From positions 434,001 to 498,000 of the forward strand of contig CANMXP010000001.1 in NCBI GenBank assembly GCA_947501845.1: a DNA stretch of 64,000 nt, written 5' to 3'. How positions within the stretch are numbered: the first letter of the stretch is position 1; each line of letters starts with the position of its first letter. A model generated the notes under the pieces. That model saw only the letters and a program-made list of their open reading frames with translations, ran no database searches and was not told the DNA's origin. The position numbers and the translations under genes were made by a program. Shown piece after piece: positions 35,257 through 44,738 of this stretch. Source of the DNA: an uncultured Flavobacteriaceae bacterium. GTDB taxonomy: Bacteria; Bacteroidota; Bacteroidia; Flavobacteriales; Flavobacteriaceae.

Positions 35257-37332
35257 ATGAATTTTAAGCCTTATCTAATCTCAATACTCCTACTCTTTTG
35301 CGTATTTGGCGGATCGCAGAACATGCAAGAAGGTTTTACCTATCTGGAAACTGGTCAATATGAAGCTGCCGAAACATATTTTAAAACTGTTTTGAAAGAC
35401 CATCCTGAGAATAAAACCGCCAAATTATGTTACGGACGTGCTGTAGGTTTAAATGGAAATTCTGAAGAAGCAGTTACCATATTTACCGACTTACTAAAGA
35501 CCTATCCTAACGATTTTGAAATTAAACTGAATTATGCAGAATCGTTGCTCTGGAATAAAAACTACAATAAAGCTAAAAGCTATTATAAAAATCTTATCAA
35601 AGAAAATAAGCTTAGTTTCCCTGCTCTTTTAGGCTATGCCAATACGCTATCCAATCTTAAAATATATGAAACCGCTTTAGTATATGTTAATAAAGCTTTG
35701 GAAGTATCTCCTAACAATCAAAACGCTTTAATCTCTAAAAAATATATCTATTTAGGCTATGCTTATCAAAACCAACAGCAACAAAACTATATGGAAGCTG
35801 AACGGCTTTTAAAAGAAAACTTAGCCTTATTTAAAAATGACAAAGAAACTTTAGTCAACTTAGCTAATCTCTATTTAATCATGGCAACTTACGATAAGGC
35901 TGAAAAGACGTACAAAACTTTAGGTAACTATGATACTCATAAAACAACCTCATTAAACGGACTTGCTCTTGTAAACCATTTAAAAGGTAAAGACAAAATT
36001 GCTTTAAAAATTAGTGAAGAAGCTTTTAATACTATACCAAATTTAAAAGACAGCACTACTATAAAACAAACTAAAGAACGGCATATTCAAGCCCTAATTT
36101 GGAATAAGAAATACAAAAAAGCCCATACACTAATAGATAAATTGGTAGAAAGTATACCAAACTCTAATTGGGTTCTGGCCTTAAGAGCTACTTTAAACAC
36201 CTATAAAAGTGATTTTAAAAAAGGGCTCGTTGATTACAATCGCATTTTAGAAAACGATAGCACATCATTTGATGGCAATCTGGGAAAAGCTAACACTTTA
36301 AAAGCTTTAGGACAGTATGAGGAGGCGTATCATTCCGCTAACAATACACTTCGTTTTTACGAAAAACAAAAGGATGCTACCCAGTTTATAAAAAACCTAA
36401 ACATGCGTTTTACACCTTTTTTAGAAACCAAAGGAACTTACTCTTTTGATAATGGGGATAATGAAGCCTATGCTTTTAATATGAATTTAGAACTCCCAAC
36501 CTCAACAAAATTTAAATGGTTAGCGAGTTACGGATATCGAACCACCAAAAATACAGTCACAAATAACAAAGCAACATCTAATAATGCATCATTGGGACTG
36601 GCTTATCAATTTTTACCCAACATAACTTTTAAAGGAACTGCTGGTGTTACTGCTGCTAAAGCCCAAACTGATGATTACACACAATTACTAACAGATCTGT
36701 CGTTTAACATCAAAACCTTTAAATTACAGGTTTTAGATATTGGCTATAAAAGGGAGATTCAAAGTTTTAATGCCGATTTATTAGACCGTGAAATCGTTAT
36801 GAATCATTTTTATGCCAATTATAACCTCAGTACCAATTTTAATCTGGGTTGGTTTACGCAGTACTACTACACCTCACAAAACGACGATAATACCAGAAAT
36901 CTATTATTTACCTCATTATACTACAACATATTGAGCAGACCAGCTTTGAAAGCTGGTTTTAACTACCAATACATCACTTTTAAAAACCAGGTGCCAACCA
37001 TTTATTTTAGTCCAGAGCGATTTAATGCGACCGAAATTTTTATTAACCTAATAAAAGATGAAGTCATAACAGAATCCAAGGAATGGTTCTATGAGCTAAC
37101 GGCTGCTACTGGTTATCAATTTATTGAAAGTAATACAAAACAAAGTACTTACCGTATACAGGGAAAATTGGGCTATAGATTTTGTAAGCAGACTTTATTA
37201 AATGTTTACGGCACCCGAAGTAATATCGCTTCTACTACAGCTGCTGGATTTACGTTTACGGAAATTGGTGTGAGGTTTAGATGGTATTTTATGAAAAAAG
37301 CCTATTGGTACACAAAAAAAGGCAAAAGTTAA
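35257..37332 (+). CDS. TPR protein with C-terminal outer-membrane beta barrel (YaiO/BcsC-like)
   Basis: A 691-residue exported protein. After a signal peptide (1-20), TPR-type helical repeats run to about residue 390 (e.g. YLETGQYEAAETYFKTVL). The C-terminal 300 residues are alternating-hydrophobicity strands with aromatic girdles, and the protein ends near the WYFMKKAYW segment, consistent with a YaiO-like barrel. The TPR-plus-barrel layout is that of polysaccharide exporters such as PgaA, BcsC and AlgKE. It is likely the outer-membrane exit for the polymer of this locus. Confidence 0.78.
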   Translation: MNFKPYLISILLLFCVFGGSQNMQEGFTYLETGQYEAAETYFKTVLKDHPENKTAKLCYGRAVGLNGNSEEAVTIFTDLLKTYPNDFEIKLNYAESLLWNKNYNKAKSYYKNLIKENKLSFPALLGYANTLSNLKIYETALVYVNKALEVSPNNQNALISKKYIYLGYAYQNQQQQNYMEAERLLKENLALFKNDKETLVNLANLYLIMATYDKAEKTYKTLGNYDTHKTTSLNGLALVNHLKGKDKIALKISEEAFNTIPNLKDSTTIKQTKERHIQALIWNKKYKKAHTLIDKLVESIPNSNWVLALRATLNTYKSDFKKGLVDYNRILENDSTSFDGNLGKANTLKALGQYEEAYHSANNTLRFYEKQKDATQFIKNLNMRFTPFLETKGTYSFDNGDNEAYAFNMNLELPTSTKFKWLASYGYRTTKNTVTNNKATSNNASLGLAYQFLPNITFKGTAGVTAAKAQTDDYTQLLTDLSFNIKTFKLQVLDIGYKREIQSFNADLLDREIVMNHFYANYNLSTNFNLGWFTQYYYTSQNDDNTRNLLFTSLYYNILSRPALKAGFNYQYITFKNQVPTIYFSPERFNATEIFINLIKDEVITESKEWFYELTAATGYQFIESNTKQSTYRIQGKLGYRFCKQTLLNVYGTRSNIASTTAAGFTFTEIGVRFRWYFMKKAYWYTKKGKS

Positions 37333-37348
37333 TATCTTTTGCCCTTTT
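37321..37348 (+). terminator. Intrinsic terminator of the TPR/barrel gene
   Basis: A perfect 8-bp stem GGCAAAAG/CTTTTGCC with a 7-nt loop, preceded by an A run and followed by CTTTTC. It overlaps the last codons and stop of the gene. Confidence 0.75.
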
Positions 37349-37507
37349 CAAAATGAAATAGTCACTATTAATTATATGATTCACATACTGTCTACGTTAT
37401 TGATAAAAGATATGCAAATGTAGAGATGATTGTTTTTTCTATACCCCCTGTTTTCAGTGAAAATACCAGAAGTTATTTATTGTACTTCCATTAGCTGAAT
37501 AGATACG

Positions 37508-38176
37508 TTATGACTTGTATAAAAGACGTATGCTAACCAAATGAGAAAACAAAACAATAGGAACTATTAGGGTTGGCAGCCATACAAAAGGAAAATAAGT
37601 AACGCCAATATTAGGCTGCTCGAATGCTAGTTTTTGAAAAGGGGTCTGAGCGCTTAAAGCTGCTATTGTTAGAATGTTTATAAGCAGAACTAAACAGATA
37701 ACATTCCAAAACAAAAGTCCTTTATAGCTCACCCATTTTTTAATAAAAACCAGATAATACATAATGGGTGCCGAAAGCCCCGAAATAATATCGTAATTAT
37801 ACCCTCCAAAGGTCATAAGTTCGGGTATTAGGCCTTCCATAAAAACATAAAAAAGGATAATTTCAACAGGAATTCTAACAATATGCAATAAAGTGAGCCA
37901 TTTTAAATCTAGCGCATTAGAAAATTCACGCCCTTTTTTAGTTAAAAAAATGAGTAAAACAAAAAGAATTCCAGGACCAAGCAAAAAAACAAATCTTGGT
38001 GGAAAAACTTCTGTATTTCTATAAAAACCCAATAAACCAAGCAAGCTTACAACAACCATCCAAATAATAATGCCAAAAAGAACCTTTTTACTCGTAAATG
38101 CTTTGTAAAAAAACCATAGCGTGACCAACGTCGTGATAACGAAACCTATAGTTACTAGATTGGATATTTCTGTCAT
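37508..38176 (-). CDS. Hypothetical seven-helix membrane protein
   Basis: A 222-residue, very hydrophobic protein with about seven transmembrane segments and a central loop GLIPELMTFGGYNYDI. No catalytic motif was recognised. It follows a Crp-type regulator on the same strand after 74 bp and may be cotranscribed with it. It has no direct-repeat or palindromic operator like those of its neighbours, so it is probably outside both regulons. Confidence 0.65.
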   Translation of the reverse strand: MTEISNLVTIGFVITTLVTLWFFYKAFTSKKVLFGIIIWMVVVSLLGLLGFYRNTEVFPPRFVFLLGPGILFVLLIFLTKKGREFSNALDLKWLTLLHIVRIPVEIILFYVFMEGLIPELMTFGGYNYDIISGLSAPIMYYLVFIKKWVSYKGLLFWNVICLVLLINILTIAALSAQTPFQKLAFEQPNIGVTYFPFVWLPTLIVPIVLFSHLVSIRLLYKS

Positions 38177-38250
38177 AAATTAATTTTTATAACACAAACT
38201 TCCATAGAAATCAATAAATATTACTTGACAAAAGGCAAGAAATATGCCTT

Positions 38251-38829
38251 TTATATTTTTCTTCTTAACCTGCTTAACGTACTATCTGTAATTCCTAAAT
38301 ATGAGGCTATAAACTTTAAAGGCGCATGTTTCAAGATCTGCGGCTTAGTTGTTAATAATTCCTGATAACGTTGCTCGGCTGTTCTATTAATCATCCCATA
38401 ATTTCGTTTTTGTGATGCCATAAACTCTTTGACCAAAATAGCGCGTCCAAAATCTCGAAAAGTTGGTTTTAGGTGAAAAAGCGTGTTGAGTTCCTTGTAA
38501 GAGATCCTAAATCCTTCACAATCTATTATGGCCTGAATATTAGCCTCTGAGTGCACTCCATTAAAAAAGGATGTGATTTCGAGAACGATATTATTCTCAA
38601 GAAAAAAATCGGTCGTAATTTCATTACCTTCTAAATCAAAAAGAAAAGTACGCATAAGGCCTTTCTCTAGATAAACATAGTCGTCGCTTATATGGTTCTC
38701 TTGTAAAAGAAAATCTCCCTTCTTTAGTTGAATAGGATGAAAACTAGTGGCTATTTCTTCTGCTTCTATTGGCTTAATAGGAACAATACTTAGGATAAAA
38801 TTTATTAATGAATTTCTGTCTTGATCCAA
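38251..38829 (-). CDS. Crp/Fnr-family regulator without iron-sulfur cysteines
   Basis: A 192-residue protein with a cNMP-binding-type beta barrel (KKGDFLLQENHISDDYVYLEKGLMRTF) and a C-terminal helix-turn-helix (PLKFIASYLGITDSTLSRLRR). It lacks the N-terminal cysteine cluster of the FNR protein at 2.7-3.4 kb. Short Crp-like proteins of this kind are abundant in Bacteroidota, and their ligands are mostly unknown. It probably regulates the downstream membrane protein or unlinked genes. Confidence 0.85.
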   Translation of the reverse strand: MDQDRNSLINFILSIVPIKPIEAEEIATSFHPIQLKKGDFLLQENHISDDYVYLEKGLMRTFLFDLEGNEITTDFFLENNIVLEITSFFNGVHSEANIQAIIDCEGFRISYKELNTLFHLKPTFRDFGRAILVKEFMASQKRNYGMINRTAEQRYQELLTTKPQILKHAPLKFIASYLGITDSTLSRLRRKI

Positions 38830-38852
38830 TTGATAATATTATTAATAGTTGC

Positions 38853-39020
38853 TTAGGAGCCTTGTTTGTTATTCTCTTTAATTGAAACCAAAGTATACTT
38901 ATCGTAAGCCAATTTATCAAAAACAAAAGATTGCCCAGTATGAAGCCAACGTTTATAAATTAGTTTGCCATTAGCATAAACATATAACTCCCCATCCTTT
39001 ATTTCTTTTGTAAATACCAT
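38853..39020 (-). CDS. Small hypothetical protein (55 residues)
   Basis: The minus-strand frame from ATG at 39020 to TAA at 38853 encodes 55 residues, beginning MVFTKEIKDGELYVYANGKL. It has balanced charge, regular aromatic spacing and no signal peptide, and fills most of a 283-bp gap. The composition looks coding-like, with a beta-rich pattern. It may be a genuine small gene or the remnant of a larger one. Confidence 0.55.
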   Translation of the reverse strand: MVFTKEIKDGELYVYANGKLIYKRWLHTGQSFVFDKLAYDKYTLVSIKENNKQGS

Positions 39021-39054
39021 ATGATAATTAAAACTAAATTACTATATAAAACCA

Positions 39055-39089
39055 AAAAAGGCAAAAAACATCATGTCTTTCACCTTTTT
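39055..39089 (-). terminator. Terminator of the T9SS protein gene
   Basis: AAAAAGG (39055-39061) pairs with CCTTTTT (39083-39089); on the minus strand the second arm is followed by T residues. It lies 24 bp past the stop codon of the T9SS-secreted protein. Confidence 0.55.
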
Positions 39090-39112
39090 AATGAAGTTAG
39101 AGTAGTAATTAA

Positions 39113-41692
39113 TTACTTTACAAGTAATTTTATGGTTTTATAAGTCGTCGTTTTACTTTTTAAATTACAGAAATACAATCCAGAACTTAAATCCATGCCA
39201 TCCAGTTTTATTTTGTTATCTCCCTTATTGGCTTCATGTGCCAATACTTTTACCGCAACTCCCAATTGATTGTAAACTAACAAATCAACTTTTTCTGAAT
39301 TCTGACTTGTAAAATGAATCGTTGTACTTGCTCCCATAGGGTTTGGAGAAGCGAATGTTTTATACAACTCATCACCATGCAATGGTTCTACTGAAAGTGT
39401 ACTACTTGTTGAAAAGCGCAATTGTTGCAAGGTCATTTCCTTAGTCTCAATCTCACCTGTTTCAGCTAGCATGGTAAACACAATAGAAGTTATATCATGG
39501 GTTTCAAAATCTCGACCATTAATAGACGTAAATTCAGAAAACGGAATACTATAATCTTGTAATTCGTTAATTAAAACTATACTGGTTTTATATTGTTCTT
39601 CCCAGTTACTTACATGTTCCTTAACCAATCTAATAATTAAAGTTCCTGTGCCTTTGGCTTTAAACTGAAAGCTAGTATAAGCCGATAAATCTATAGGATT
39701 AAACTTTGGTGTCAAGGCTCTATAAGCTGCTATATATTCACTTGTATTAGCTACCAACTTGATATTACGTTCTATTGGAAATTCATCTTCATTAAATACC
39801 TCTTCGTTAGGTTCTACAGTATAAGTGTTTACAACGGTACTTGGCGCGGCATCATCGTATCCCCAAGGACCATCGGACATAAATAAATCATCAGGTGTTT
39901 GTATGCCATCTCCAATTCTAAATCCGATATCAAACAAGTTTCCTGCATCCACTTCTACATTCGTAATATAATTACCATATAAATCTATGGTTGACGAAAC
40001 ATACGCTACAGTATTGGTTTCTGTGGCTCGCAATCCACCATCAAACTTAACGGCTTCACTCCTATTGGTGTTTACAATTTGTAATTCCAATTTTCCGTGA
40101 TGATACTTGCCTTTTCTAACAAAAACCGTTGGGGGTGTTGAATTGTTATAACTGGTCACTGGTTTTTGAACATCTAATAATCTTACAACTTCTTCACCAA
40201 GACGTAATAAATCATCTAAAGAATTAGACCATATTTGGAAATTATAAAATGACACGTTGCTTTCATATTTATCTAAATTCCAATGACTTTCAATTCCGAA
40301 GTTAGTATTATCATTTATCGATTTTGCAGACAAACTCAATACAAATTCCAAAGAGCCATCTATATTTCTAATTAAAGCTTTTATAAATTTTTGCTCTTTT
40401 ATTTCTATGGTTGATACTGAAATTAACTCCGCACCTAATAACCTATCACAAATATATTTAGTGTGTTCGTAAACCCCTTTATCGGTTTTAAGAACAAGAA
40501 TTGATGCTACAGCTTCGTCTGCTTTCATATAATCTACCGAATAAATGTCCGTGGCATTCGTGATGTTTAACAAATCTGTTGGAGACGACTCTATAACATG
40601 ATCTTCATTTAAAATTTCTAGTGGGACGAAATCTGATAATTGTAATCCTTTTTTACTCGTTTTTTTACCATATTTAGCTGATTTTGTAAATCGTTTTGCT
40701 GACACTTTATCAAATTTGTAATTGTTTTTAGCACGATCAAAGTTTCTTTTATTAATCTGCTCAGACAATCTGTTGTTACTTTCTAAACCTCCTGAATTAG
40801 CAGTAGATGTTGGTGCTTCTATAACAGGACAAGCAGCATAACCAGAACATGAAGGGTCTTCACAGTCTATTAAACCGTCACCATCATCATCAATACCATT
40901 GGTACAATCTTCTTGTGGTACTGGTGCTGTTGGGCAACGCGCTCCATCATTTTGAGAACTCGAAGGCCCAAAAGCAAATAGGTTAGAATCCATATTGTTC
41001 GTTCCTTCTAAATCCTGAACATTTTTTATGACATAAATCGTTCCTGTTTGATTTGCCGATACATAAAAACGTCCAGATGCATCAAAATAAACAGCACCAT
41101 ACGTATAGTTTAAACCAGATAAGATTGGGACTTCTCCTAAACTTTCTATGGAACCGCTATCTGCATTTATACGATATAAAATATTGGTTTTCTTTTCTAC
41201 GGTGTATAATTTACCATCTACAGCATTAAATGCCCAATCGTGGATGCTTAAACTTTTTGATAAATTTTTTGTTGCAATATAACCTCCATAGTTATCGGAA
41301 TCTGGATTTAAATCTATAGCATAATATGGTGTTCCTCCTGCTTTTAAATAATAGATTCCTTCGGCACTAATATCTCCAACATACCTTCCGTTGGTAGGCA
41401 ACTCGTCTATATAAAACGTAAGGGTTGAGAAATCTTTCCCTATCCTTACAATAGATTTTGACGGGTAGCTTAACGACCCCCAAATAAACCCATCTGTTGG
41501 GTTATATGCTGCTGCGTTAATAGTGCCTTCTGTTACATCTGTTGCAACTGTATATGAATTGCCCGAGGCCAAATCTATAGCATATACATCATTGTACTGA
41601 AACAAGTAGGCATTATAATCGCAATTAAACGGGATGTCTTGCGTGTACACATTTACATAAACGAACACAAGTAATAGTAATATTTTCTTCAT
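39113..41692 (-). CDS. T9SS-secreted multidomain protein (PQQ/SMP-like N-term, type A sorting domain)
   Basis: About 859 residues from the start at 41692, chosen because MKKILLLLVFVYVN is a standard signal and because a perfect -7 box TAGCTTTG (41713-41720) would otherwise overlap the coding start. Residues 20-270 have repeated propeller-like segments resembling SMP-30/NHL surface proteins. The motif NGIDDDGDGLIDCEDPSC (near 275-290) is the MopE/calcium-type linker. The C-terminus has the T9SS type A sorting signature (FASPNPMGASTTIHFTS ... GLYFCNLKS). The protein is probably displayed on or released from the cell surface, fitting an adhesin or matrix role. Its promoter has site D. Confidence 0.82.
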   Translation of the reverse strand: MKKILLLLVFVYVNVYTQDIPFNCDYNAYLFQYNDVYAIDLASGNSYTVATDVTEGTINAAAYNPTDGFIWGSLSYPSKSIVRIGKDFSTLTFYIDELPTNGRYVGDISAEGIYYLKAGGTPYYAIDLNPDSDNYGGYIATKNLSKSLSIHDWAFNAVDGKLYTVEKKTNILYRINADSGSIESLGEVPILSGLNYTYGAVYFDASGRFYVSANQTGTIYVIKNVQDLEGTNNMDSNLFAFGPSSSQNDGARCPTAPVPQEDCTNGIDDDGDGLIDCEDPSCSGYAACPVIEAPTSTANSGGLESNNRLSEQINKRNFDRAKNNYKFDKVSAKRFTKSAKYGKKTSKKGLQLSDFVPLEILNEDHVIESSPTDLLNITNATDIYSVDYMKADEAVASILVLKTDKGVYEHTKYICDRLLGAELISVSTIEIKEQKFIKALIRNIDGSLEFVLSLSAKSINDNTNFGIESHWNLDKYESNVSFYNFQIWSNSLDDLLRLGEEVVRLLDVQKPVTSYNNSTPPTVFVRKGKYHHGKLELQIVNTNRSEAVKFDGGLRATETNTVAYVSSTIDLYGNYITNVEVDAGNLFDIGFRIGDGIQTPDDLFMSDGPWGYDDAAPSTVVNTYTVEPNEEVFNEDEFPIERNIKLVANTSEYIAAYRALTPKFNPIDLSAYTSFQFKAKGTGTLIIRLVKEHVSNWEEQYKTSIVLINELQDYSIPFSEFTSINGRDFETHDITSIVFTMLAETGEIETKEMTLQQLRFSTSSTLSVEPLHGDELYKTFASPNPMGASTTIHFTSQNSEKVDLLVYNQLGVAVKVLAHEANKGDNKIKLDGMDLSSGLYFCNLKSKTTTYKTIKLLVK

Positions 41693-41712
41693 GATATTTA
41701 GATTTAATACCA

Positions 41713-41780
41713 CAAAGCTATATGATCATAAGTGTTTAATTTTTAATTTTCGGTAGACGAAAATTAAGTGTAGATGAATG
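41713..41780 (-). promoter_or_regulatory. 21-bp-phased direct-repeat site D with -7 box (T9SS gene)
   Basis: Left half TTTCGGTAGA (41748) and right half TGTAGATGAATG (41769-41780), 21 bp apart. A perfect -7 element TAGCTTTG (41713-41720, minus strand) is 49 bp from the right half. A further AAATTAAGGTTAAATGA at 41787 resembles the right half but is out of phase. Confidence 0.68.
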
Positions 41781-41935
41781 GGAGTAAATTAAGGTTAAAT
41801 GATTTTGGGATAAATTAAATGAACTAGTACTATTATCTAAACAAAATTCAGAAGTCATGTCGAACGACTTGTGTTCAGCTTAGTCTAAATAAAGAAGAAA
41901 CCACTACAGAAGAATAATCTATTATTACCTAAAAC

Positions 41936-42649
41936 TCACAACAAGTTCAACCGTTTCATCAACTCAGGTCTGTTAGAGCGACTTACGGGAATAACATCTT
42001 TTTTTATTAGGACACTGTTATCTTCAATGTCAATGATTTTTTTAATATTGATTATGTAGGATCGATGAACTTTAAGGAATAATGAATCCGGTAGTTTTTC
42101 CTCAATCTTTTTTAGAGTTGAATGCACTGTATAATTTTTCTCTTCAGTTTTTACATTGATATAATCGCCTTTGGCTTCAATAAGATAAATACTGGGGATG
42201 TCTAGCTTTATTAAACGTCTGTCTATATTTATATACAAATCGTTACCTGAAGTTGTTTCTACAGCATCTGTTGGCGTTGAGTTTTCGACCATTTTAGACG
42301 TGGTAGCTTCTGCTTTTTGTATCGCTTTTTCAAAACGTGGTAAAGTAATTGGCTTTACTAAATAATCTACAATACAATCGTACTCAAATGCTTCAATAGC
42401 AAAATTAACATCCGAAGTCGTTAAAACTATTTTAGGTGGATTTTTAAGTGTTTGAATAAAATCAAAACCTGTAAAATCTGGCATATGTATATCTAGAAAA
42501 ATGAGTTCTACATCATTCTGATTTAAGTATTTAATGGCTTCAATGGCATTGGGGAACTCTTCGAGAACATTTAAACTTGAAATATTAGAACATAACTGAG
42601 AGATAATTGCCCTAGCTGTAGCTTCGTCATCAATAATAATACAATTCAT
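41936..42649 (-). CDS. LytTR-family response regulator
   Basis: A 237-residue protein. Residues 1-120 are a receiver with the phosphorylation site D53 in FLDIHMPD; about 140-235 is a LytTR DNA-binding domain with EAKGDYINVKT, FLKVHRSYIIN and VIPVSRSNRPEL. It is the last gene of a five-gene signalling operon. LytTR proteins bind direct repeats near 21-22 bp, matching the element before five transcription units in this window, including its own operon. It is therefore the obvious candidate regulator of that set. Confidence 0.9.
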   Translation of the reverse strand: MNCIIIDDEATARAIISQLCSNISSLNVLEEFPNAIEAIKYLNQNDVELIFLDIHMPDFTGFDFIQTLKNPPKIVLTTSDVNFAIEAFEYDCIVDYLVKPITLPRFEKAIQKAEATTSKMVENSTPTDAVETTSGNDLYINIDRRLIKLDIPSIYLIEAKGDYINVKTEEKNYTVHSTLKKIEEKLPDSLFLKVHRSYIINIKKIIDIEDNSVLIKKDVIPVSRSNRPELMKRLNLL

Positions 42650-42658
42650 AAAAAATGA

Positions 42659-42979
42659 TTATAAGGTATTTATGAAATCTGTTATGAGTTGTAAAATAAT
42701 ATCGAAATCTTTTCTGCCTTCGGTACTACCTGCTTTTAAATTATTTTCATAATCGACAGCTACCCAATAACTTTTTTCAAGTCCTAAAATACTAATTTTA
42801 TGTTTAAGTTTGTGTACATTTTCTGAAGCTTTATTAAAATCATCAGAATTTATGTTCGCATAATATATTTTTTTTTCTTCTGGAAATTCGGCTTTAATAA
42901 TAGCTACAAGCTTCTTTTCAAAGGCCTTATCCCCTCCAGACATACTATGGATATAAGATAAATTTGGCTGCTCCATCAT
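42659..42979 (-). CDS. HPt phosphotransfer protein
   Basis: A 106-residue all-helical protein with VHKLKHKISILGL containing the candidate phosphoacceptor H56, the HPt pattern. It is separated from the PAS-kinase gene by 1 bp and from the LytTR regulator by 9 bp. It most likely carries phosphate from the receiver of a relay to the LytTR protein, or buffers between the two receivers of the operon. The residue after the lysine differs from the usual glycine, so the relay chemistry should be viewed as probable, not certain. Confidence 0.82.
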   Translation of the reverse strand: MMEQPNLSYIHSMSGGDKAFEKKLVAIIKAEFPEEKKIYYANINSDDFNKASENVHKLKHKISILGLEKSYWVAVDYENNLKAGSTEGRKDFDIILQLITDFINTL

Positions 42980-42980
42980 G

Positions 42981-44195
42981 CTATTTTTTTAATGTAAAAA
43001 AGAACGTCGTACCTTTTCCAGGTTCACTTTCCAACCAAATGTCGCCATCGTGTAAATCGACAATCTTTTTAACAATAGAAAGCCCTATACCTGTAGAGTT
43101 TTTACTCTCGTTTAACGTATGGAAAATTTTAAATATTTTTTTGTGATACTGTTTATCTATTCCCATACCATTATCTTTTACAGAAAACTGATAATGATTT
43201 TTTAGCGCTTTACATTCAATCTCAATAAGCCCCTTATCTTTATCTATAAACTTAATGGCATTACTTATTAAATTTTGAAATAACTGCTGCAATTTTGTTT
43301 TATAGCCTTTTACCGTTGGTAATGGGTTTAAAATGTTAATGGAGATATGCTCTGGAACGTAAAGTATTTTTATTAAATCTTTAATCACACCTCCTAAATC
43401 AACATCTATTTTCTCATTCTCTTCAGAACCTATACTCGAGTAACTTAACACATCCGATATGAGTTGCTCCATCTTTTCCAGCGTAGTCTCTATAAGGGTG
43501 AAATTTTGCAGACTAGCAGTATCCAGTTTTCCTTCATTATCTTCCTTAATCCAGCTAACAAGGGCATTAATACTCCTTAATGGTGATTTTAAATCGTGAG
43601 ATACAATGTGTGCATATTCCTGTAATTCATCATTACTTTTAGCTAGCTTTCTTTTTTGTTCTTCTATTAAGGAGGCTGTTCGTTTTGCATCAGTAATATC
43701 TCTTATAATACCTTGTGCAGCTATAGGCATCTTCTTTTTATCATATATAACGCTCGCATTTATGTGTACCCATTTGATACTTTTGCTTTTAGTAATAATT
43801 CTAGCTGTATAATCTGTAAATGCTCCCTTTTTTCTTAACTCCTTGAACGATTTAAACGCATAATTAGCATCTGGTTTATAAATAAGATTTATTACATTTA
43901 ATTTTTCCTTACTTATATCATAACCAAATAGATCGATGGCTGCATCATTCATTTTTAAGGCATTACCTTCTAGGTCCATTATTAAATAAGCATCATTAAT
44001 ATTTTCAAAAACACCTTGTAATTGCGATGTTTTTTCTTCTAGAAGCAGCTCCAATTTTTCATTGGCTTCCTTTAATTTTTGAGCCGTATTATATAGCTCT
44101 AACGATTTTTCTTCCAGTATTTTTTCTGCTGCTTTCCTAGCGGATTTTTCTCTTTTAAGAGCACGTTGAAGTATGTCAATGTTATCTTGACTCAT
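42981..44195 (-). CDS. Soluble PAS histidine kinase with H-NOX-associated coiled coil
   Basis: A 404-residue cytosolic kinase. Residues 1-58 are a highly charged coiled coil (LQRALKREKSARKAAEK...), like those that follow H-NOX in NO-signalling proteins. A PAS domain follows (about 60-170). The phosphoacceptor is H200 in HIVSHDLKSPLRS, and the ATPase domain includes NLISNAIKF and GIGLSIVKKIV. It overlaps the H-NOX gene by 1 bp. No transmembrane helix is present, so sensing is likely through the H-NOX partner and the PAS domain. Confidence 0.87.
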   Translation of the reverse strand: MSQDNIDILQRALKREKSARKAAEKILEEKSLELYNTAQKLKEANEKLELLLEEKTSQLQGVFENINDAYLIMDLEGNALKMNDAAIDLFGYDISKEKLNVINLIYKPDANYAFKSFKELRKKGAFTDYTARIITKSKSIKWVHINASVIYDKKKMPIAAQGIIRDITDAKRTASLIEEQKRKLAKSNDELQEYAHIVSHDLKSPLRSINALVSWIKEDNEGKLDTASLQNFTLIETTLEKMEQLISDVLSYSSIGSEENEKIDVDLGGVIKDLIKILYVPEHISINILNPLPTVKGYKTKLQQLFQNLISNAIKFIDKDKGLIEIECKALKNHYQFSVKDNGMGIDKQYHKKIFKIFHTLNESKNSTGIGLSIVKKIVDLHDGDIWLESEPGKGTTFFFTLKK

Positions 44196-44734
44196 TAATT
44201 TTTGTTAATGATAAACTTAACTTCTGTTCCATCATCCTTAATCTTCTCTAAAACGATTGAAGCTGTAGAATTAAAATGTTCAAACGTTTTGTTCATTAAA
44301 CCCAAACCAAAATGATGCATAGCTCTACTGGATTTATAAACCATGATTAGCGAATTATCTGTTTTTTCTTCTACTACAAAAGTTGGCAATTCAGCATCAG
44401 GATAAATTTTTCTAACTTCTACATGGATATGATTTTCAATAGATGCCAGCATATCTATAGGGTCTTTATACATCCCCATAAGATCTGGGTAACTTGCTTT
44501 TAAAACACTAAAGAAATGTTCTGCATAAACAAGTAACAGATCATCAATAGAAATATTGGTGTTGGCGCTTAAGCTTTTAAGAAGCTGCAACATTTCAGAA
44601 AATTTGTAAGTCCCAACCGATGTATAAACACCTTCTGATTCTAATTCTGATTGTGAAATTATAGTATCAACCATCTCCAGACCAAACTTATCTTCTACTA
44701 GATCTAAAAACTCTGTAAAAACAATTCCTTTCAT
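44195..44734 (-). CDS. H-NOX haem nitric-oxide sensor
   Basis: A 179-residue stand-alone H-NOX domain starting MKGIVFTEFLDLVEDKFG. The proximal ligand is H102 (in ENHIHVEV) and the propionate-binding triad is Y133-x-S135-x-R137 (YKSSR), the same layout as in Thermoanaerobacter H-NOX (H102, Y131, S133, R135). A distal-pocket tyrosine typical of O2-binding members was not identified, consistent with an NO sensor. It overlaps the kinase gene by 1 bp. H-NOX proteins elsewhere inhibit a partner kinase when NO binds and control biofilm. Confidence 0.9.
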   Translation of the reverse strand: MKGIVFTEFLDLVEDKFGLEMVDTIISQSELESEGVYTSVGTYKFSEMLQLLKSLSANTNISIDDLLLVYAEHFFSVLKASYPDLMGMYKDPIDMLASIENHIHVEVRKIYPDAELPTFVVEEKTDNSLIMVYKSSRAMHHFGLGLMNKTFEHFNSTASIVLEKIKDDGTEVKFIINKN

Positions 44735-44738
44735 GTAT

